NCBI GenBank assembly: GCA_025384855.1
Contig: JALAHT010000001.1
Span: 1,245,064 to 1,309,063, forward strand
Direction of reading: 5' to 3'
Length of the DNA stretch: 64,000 bases
Origin: Luteirhabdus salina
Lineage (GTDB): Bacteria > Bacteroidota > Bacteroidia > Flavobacteriales > Flavobacteriaceae
The stretch's first letter is position 1. The number at the start of each line of letters is the position of its first letter. Shown here piece after piece: positions 62,048 to 64,000 of this stretch. The notes below the pieces were generated by a model. That model was not told the origin of the DNA, searched no databases, and saw only the letters and a program-made list of their open reading frames with translations. The position numbers and the translations under genes were made by a program.

Positions 62048-62914
62048 CTATGTTAAGAGGTCGAGTTTCTTATGTGTACGCTGAATAGCCCGTTCATTCT
62101 TTTGGTCGATCCACTCCTGGCCGCGAAGCCTTCGCATAAGATTGTCGTAATGACGCATTACTACAATATTGTAAACGGCTTTTGCTAAGTTTTTTGGATT
62201 TCTAGGTATAGCGCGAAGACTCATGGAAAATCCAGGCGTTAGGTAACGCATATAGTGCCAATAGCCTTCCGGCATGTATAATACTTGGCCATGCTCCAAT
62301 TCACCCACAAACCCCTTGGCTTTCTTTAAGGCAGGCCATTTATCATAATCGGGATCGTTAAAGTCGATATCCTCACGTACGATTAAGGAGTGCGGGATTT
62401 TATAAAGGTAATCGTTCTGCTGTTGGTCAAATAAAATAACCCTTTTCTTTCCATGAAAGTGAAAGTGAAAAATATTGGCCAAATCGATATCGTAATGCAT
62501 AAAGGTATAGCTGTCCTGGCCGCCGAAAAACAACATCGGCAGTCCTTTTAAAAGTTTCAACCCAAAGTCGGGCCAATTATAGTCATTCTGAAGCTCTGGG
62601 ACCTCCTTTAATACGTTCCAGAGAAAAATACGATACCGTGTAGGCTCTTTCTGAAGCAGATCGATATACTCCGTCATTTTCATCTCGGCATGTGGCTGAT
62701 TGAAGCCTTCCTCGTGGGTAACGGGCCTATCGTCGTACAGCGGAACTGTCTTGTCGCCAGCCATCTTTCGCATATATTCCAAATTCCATTTCTCATAAGC
62801 GGGCCAATCTTCGATAAAGCGTTCGATGATGACAGGTTTTTGAGGCTTGAAATACTCTTGTAGAAATGTTTTTTTGTCGATTGTTTCGACACGTTCAATC
62901 TGCGATAGTTGCAT
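62048..62914 (-). CDS. Cupin-like / JmjC-fold protein
   Basis: 288 residues of the cupin_8 (JmjC-like) group. Probable metal facial triad: His140 and Asp142 in MHYDID, and His220 in GYWHYM. Family members are Fe(II)/2-oxoglutarate-dependent hydroxylases of proteins or small molecules; substrate unknown. The C-terminal part (about 235-288) is basic and helical. Promoter box TATTTTTG at 62938-62931. A single-gene unit between the YwqK-like gene and the hybrid kinase. Confidence 0.83.
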   Translation of the reverse strand: MQLSQIERVETIDKKTFLQEYFKPQKPVIIERFIEDWPAYEKWNLEYMRKMAGDKTVPLYDDRPVTHEEGFNQPHAEMKMTEYIDLLQKEPTRYRIFLWNVLKEVPELQNDYNWPDFGLKLLKGLPMLFFGGQDSYTFMHYDIDLANIFHFHFHGKKRVILFDQQQNDYLYKIPHSLIVREDIDFNDPDYDKWPALKKAKGFVGELEHGQVLYMPEGYWHYMRYLTPGFSMSLRAIPRNPKNLAKAVYNIVVMRHYDNLMRRLRGQEWIDQKNERAIQRTHKKLDLLT

Positions 62915-62930
62915 GGTATAAAATAAGTAT

Positions 62931-62938
62931 CAAAAATA
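62931..62938 (-). promoter_or_regulatory. -7 promoter box (TATTTTTG) for the cupin-like gene
   Basis: Exact TANNTTTG match on the minus strand, 16 nt before the ATG at 62914. Confidence 0.55.
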
Positions 62939-62999
62939 AGAAACTTCCCCGAAACAATAGGGTAACCTAAATTTTACAGAATTCAAAATCGCGAATGGG

Positions 63000-64000
63000 T
63001 TAATCTTCCGAAGTAGTAGATTCAGGTATAGATCTCGGGTTTTTCCGAAGGTGATTCAATATTTTTTGAACAAATTTTTTAGGATCATAAGGTTTCACGA
63101 TAATATCTTCCATGCCACTATCGTAAATATCCTTTCGCATTTCGGCAACTTCAACTGCAGTTAATGCAATGATAGGGGTGGTGGTGTCGAATTTCCGAAT
63201 TTCCTTCGTGGCTTCAATACCGTTCATTACAGGCATATTGATGTCCATTAAAACAATATCATAGGAATGCTGTTGCATACGCGCTACTGCTTCACGGCCA
63301 TTTTCGGCAAACCGGCATTGCATTTCGTATTTTTCAAGTAGTTTGCGGGTAACAGTCTGGTTAATTCTATTGTCTTCCACCACCAATACTGTTTTTCCGC
63401 GTAAGCTAGAAACATCTATTTCAGTATGATGTTCGATCATTTCTTCCTCAGAAACTATGGCATAAGTCAACTCGAATGAAAACGTAGCACCTTTCCCAAG
63501 CTCACTTTCTAGTTTCAATTCTGATCCCGAGAGATAGAGCAATTTTCGTGTAATTGGTAATCCGAGTCCCGTTCCTTGATAGGTATATTTGTGTGAATCT
63601 ACTTGAGAAAATTCTTCAAAGATATGCTGATGTTTGTCTTTTGAAATACCGATACCAGTGTCTTTAATCGAAAATCGAAGATCGATGGTTTCATCTTGAA
63701 AGCTAATAACTTCAACGATGATGTAGATATTACCTTTTTCGGTGAACTTGCAAGCATTTCCGATAAGATTCATCAGAATTTGGGAGAGTCGTACGGCATT
63801 TCCCTTTAACTGGGCAGGAATGCTTTCATCTATATTAAAGTGAAACAGGTTCTTGTTTTGCTGTCGCATATATTCAAAGGAAGATGCGATGGAATGAAGT
63901 AAGTTTCGTAATACAAATACGGTTTCCTCATCCTCAACATTGTTAGAATCTATTTTATTTATCTGAAGCACATCGTTAATCAAGGCCAGTAGATAATCGG
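63000..64000 (-). CDS. Hybrid sensor histidine kinase/response regulator (partial, N-terminus beyond window)
   Basis: The reading frame enters from the window edge with DYLLALINDVLQINKID, the end of a HisKA dimerisation domain, so the phosphoacceptor helix and sensor part are missing. What is present: a HATPase domain (NLIGNACKFTEKG, KDTGIGISKDK, GTGLGLPITRKLL) and a C-terminal receiver domain with VVEDNRINQ, phosphoacceptor Asp in IVLMDINMPVMNG and Lys in VKPYDP. The receiver is the last domain; there is no visible Hpt or DNA-binding domain. An ATG at 63983 is internal and not the start. Confidence 0.92.
   Translation of the reverse strand, partial: DYLLALINDVLQINKIDSNNVEDEETVFVLRNLLHSIASSFEYMRQQNKNLFHFNIDESIPAQLKGNAVRLSQILMNLIGNACKFTEKGNIYIIVEVISFQDETIDLRFSIKDTGIGISKDKHQHIFEEFSQVDSHKYTYQGTGLGLPITRKLLYLSGSELKLESELGKGATFSFELTYAIVSEEEMIEHHTEIDVSSLRGKTVLVVEDNRINQTVTRKLLEKYEMQCRFAENGREAVARMQQHSYDIVLMDINMPVMNGIEATKEIRKFDTTTPIIALTAVEVAEMRKDIYDSGMEDIIVKPYDPKKFVQKILNHLRKNPRSIPESTTSED

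Noticed and set aside
1-64000. CRISPR arrays, insertion sequences, prophage or integrative elements
   Set aside because: No regularly spaced long repeats, transposase, integrase or phage structural genes were seen; the only tRNA has no adjacent integrase or repeated 3' end.

Overview
This window is core chromosome of a member of the Bacteroidota, almost certainly a marine Flavobacteriaceae. The signs are type IX secretion C-terminal sorting domains (two proteins), a SusC/SusD pair, many proteins of families largely restricted to this phylum (DUF4271, DUF4296, DUF5689), a very low frequency of Shine-Dalgarno sites, and the Bacteroidota promoter box TANNTTTG in front of at least sixteen genes. 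GC content is moderate and even. I see no prophage, insertion sequence, CRISPR array, rRNA or clear island, so nearly all content is ordinary core metabolism and housekeeping.

Layout. 1-8.8 kb: saccharopine dehydrogenase-like enzyme, DUF423 protein, PEP carboxykinase, hemD with DUF4271 protein, then a polyprenol-phosphate mannosyltransferase-like enzyme, dihydroorotase, DUF4296 lipoprotein and an epimerase. 8.9-16.1 kb: tyrS, a LuxE-like acyl-protein synthetase, a secreted lamin-tail/DUF5689 protein, a PhoB/PhoR-type two-component pair and a MurG-like glycosyltransferase. 16.2-20.6 kb: trmB, LysE-type exporter, alkyltransferase-like protein, Vsr-like nuclease, rpoN and a membrane protein. 20.6-26.4 kb: PorT-like barrel, ExbB/ExbD operon, tRNA-Ser(GGA), asparaginase, TatD, retropepsin-like protease. 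26.5-35.2 kb: TPR histidine kinase with LuxR-type regulator, a 39-residue membrane protein, sucAB, a small barrel protein, polyprenyl synthase. 35.3-42 kb: TetR-TolC-MFP-RND efflux operon with a palindromic operator. 42-46.3 kb: an isolated SusCD pair. 46.5-57.2 kb: aspS, ClC channel, cold-shock protein, tadA-like deaminase, dxs, secreted M36 protease, dGTPase. 57.3-64 kb: TonB-dependent receptor with a beta-helix lipoprotein, a small YwqK/MORN protein, a cupin/JmjC protein and the 3' part of a hybrid histidine kinase that runs off the window.

The best candidate for something undescribed is regulatory. The TonB-dependent receptor operon (57348-61477, +) and the convergent small secreted protein (61907-61548, -) each have, upstream of their promoters, arrays of TTAACAT-like half-sites repeating exactly every 11 bp, the architecture of PhoB/OmpR-family boxes. 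This suggests a three-gene locus under one response regulator. A PhoB-like regulator is encoded at 13326-14009, but a link to it is inference.

Other points worth checking: a repeated arrangement in which the TANNTTTG box ends only 4-5 nt before the start codon (six genes), implying leaderless mRNAs; a near-consensus sigma-54 site in front of rpoN itself; a ClC protein without the gating glutamate; a Vsr-like nuclease without its zinc ligands; and a dihydroorotase with Gln in place of the first metal-binding His. Several start codons were moved because a promoter box lies inside the longer reading frame.
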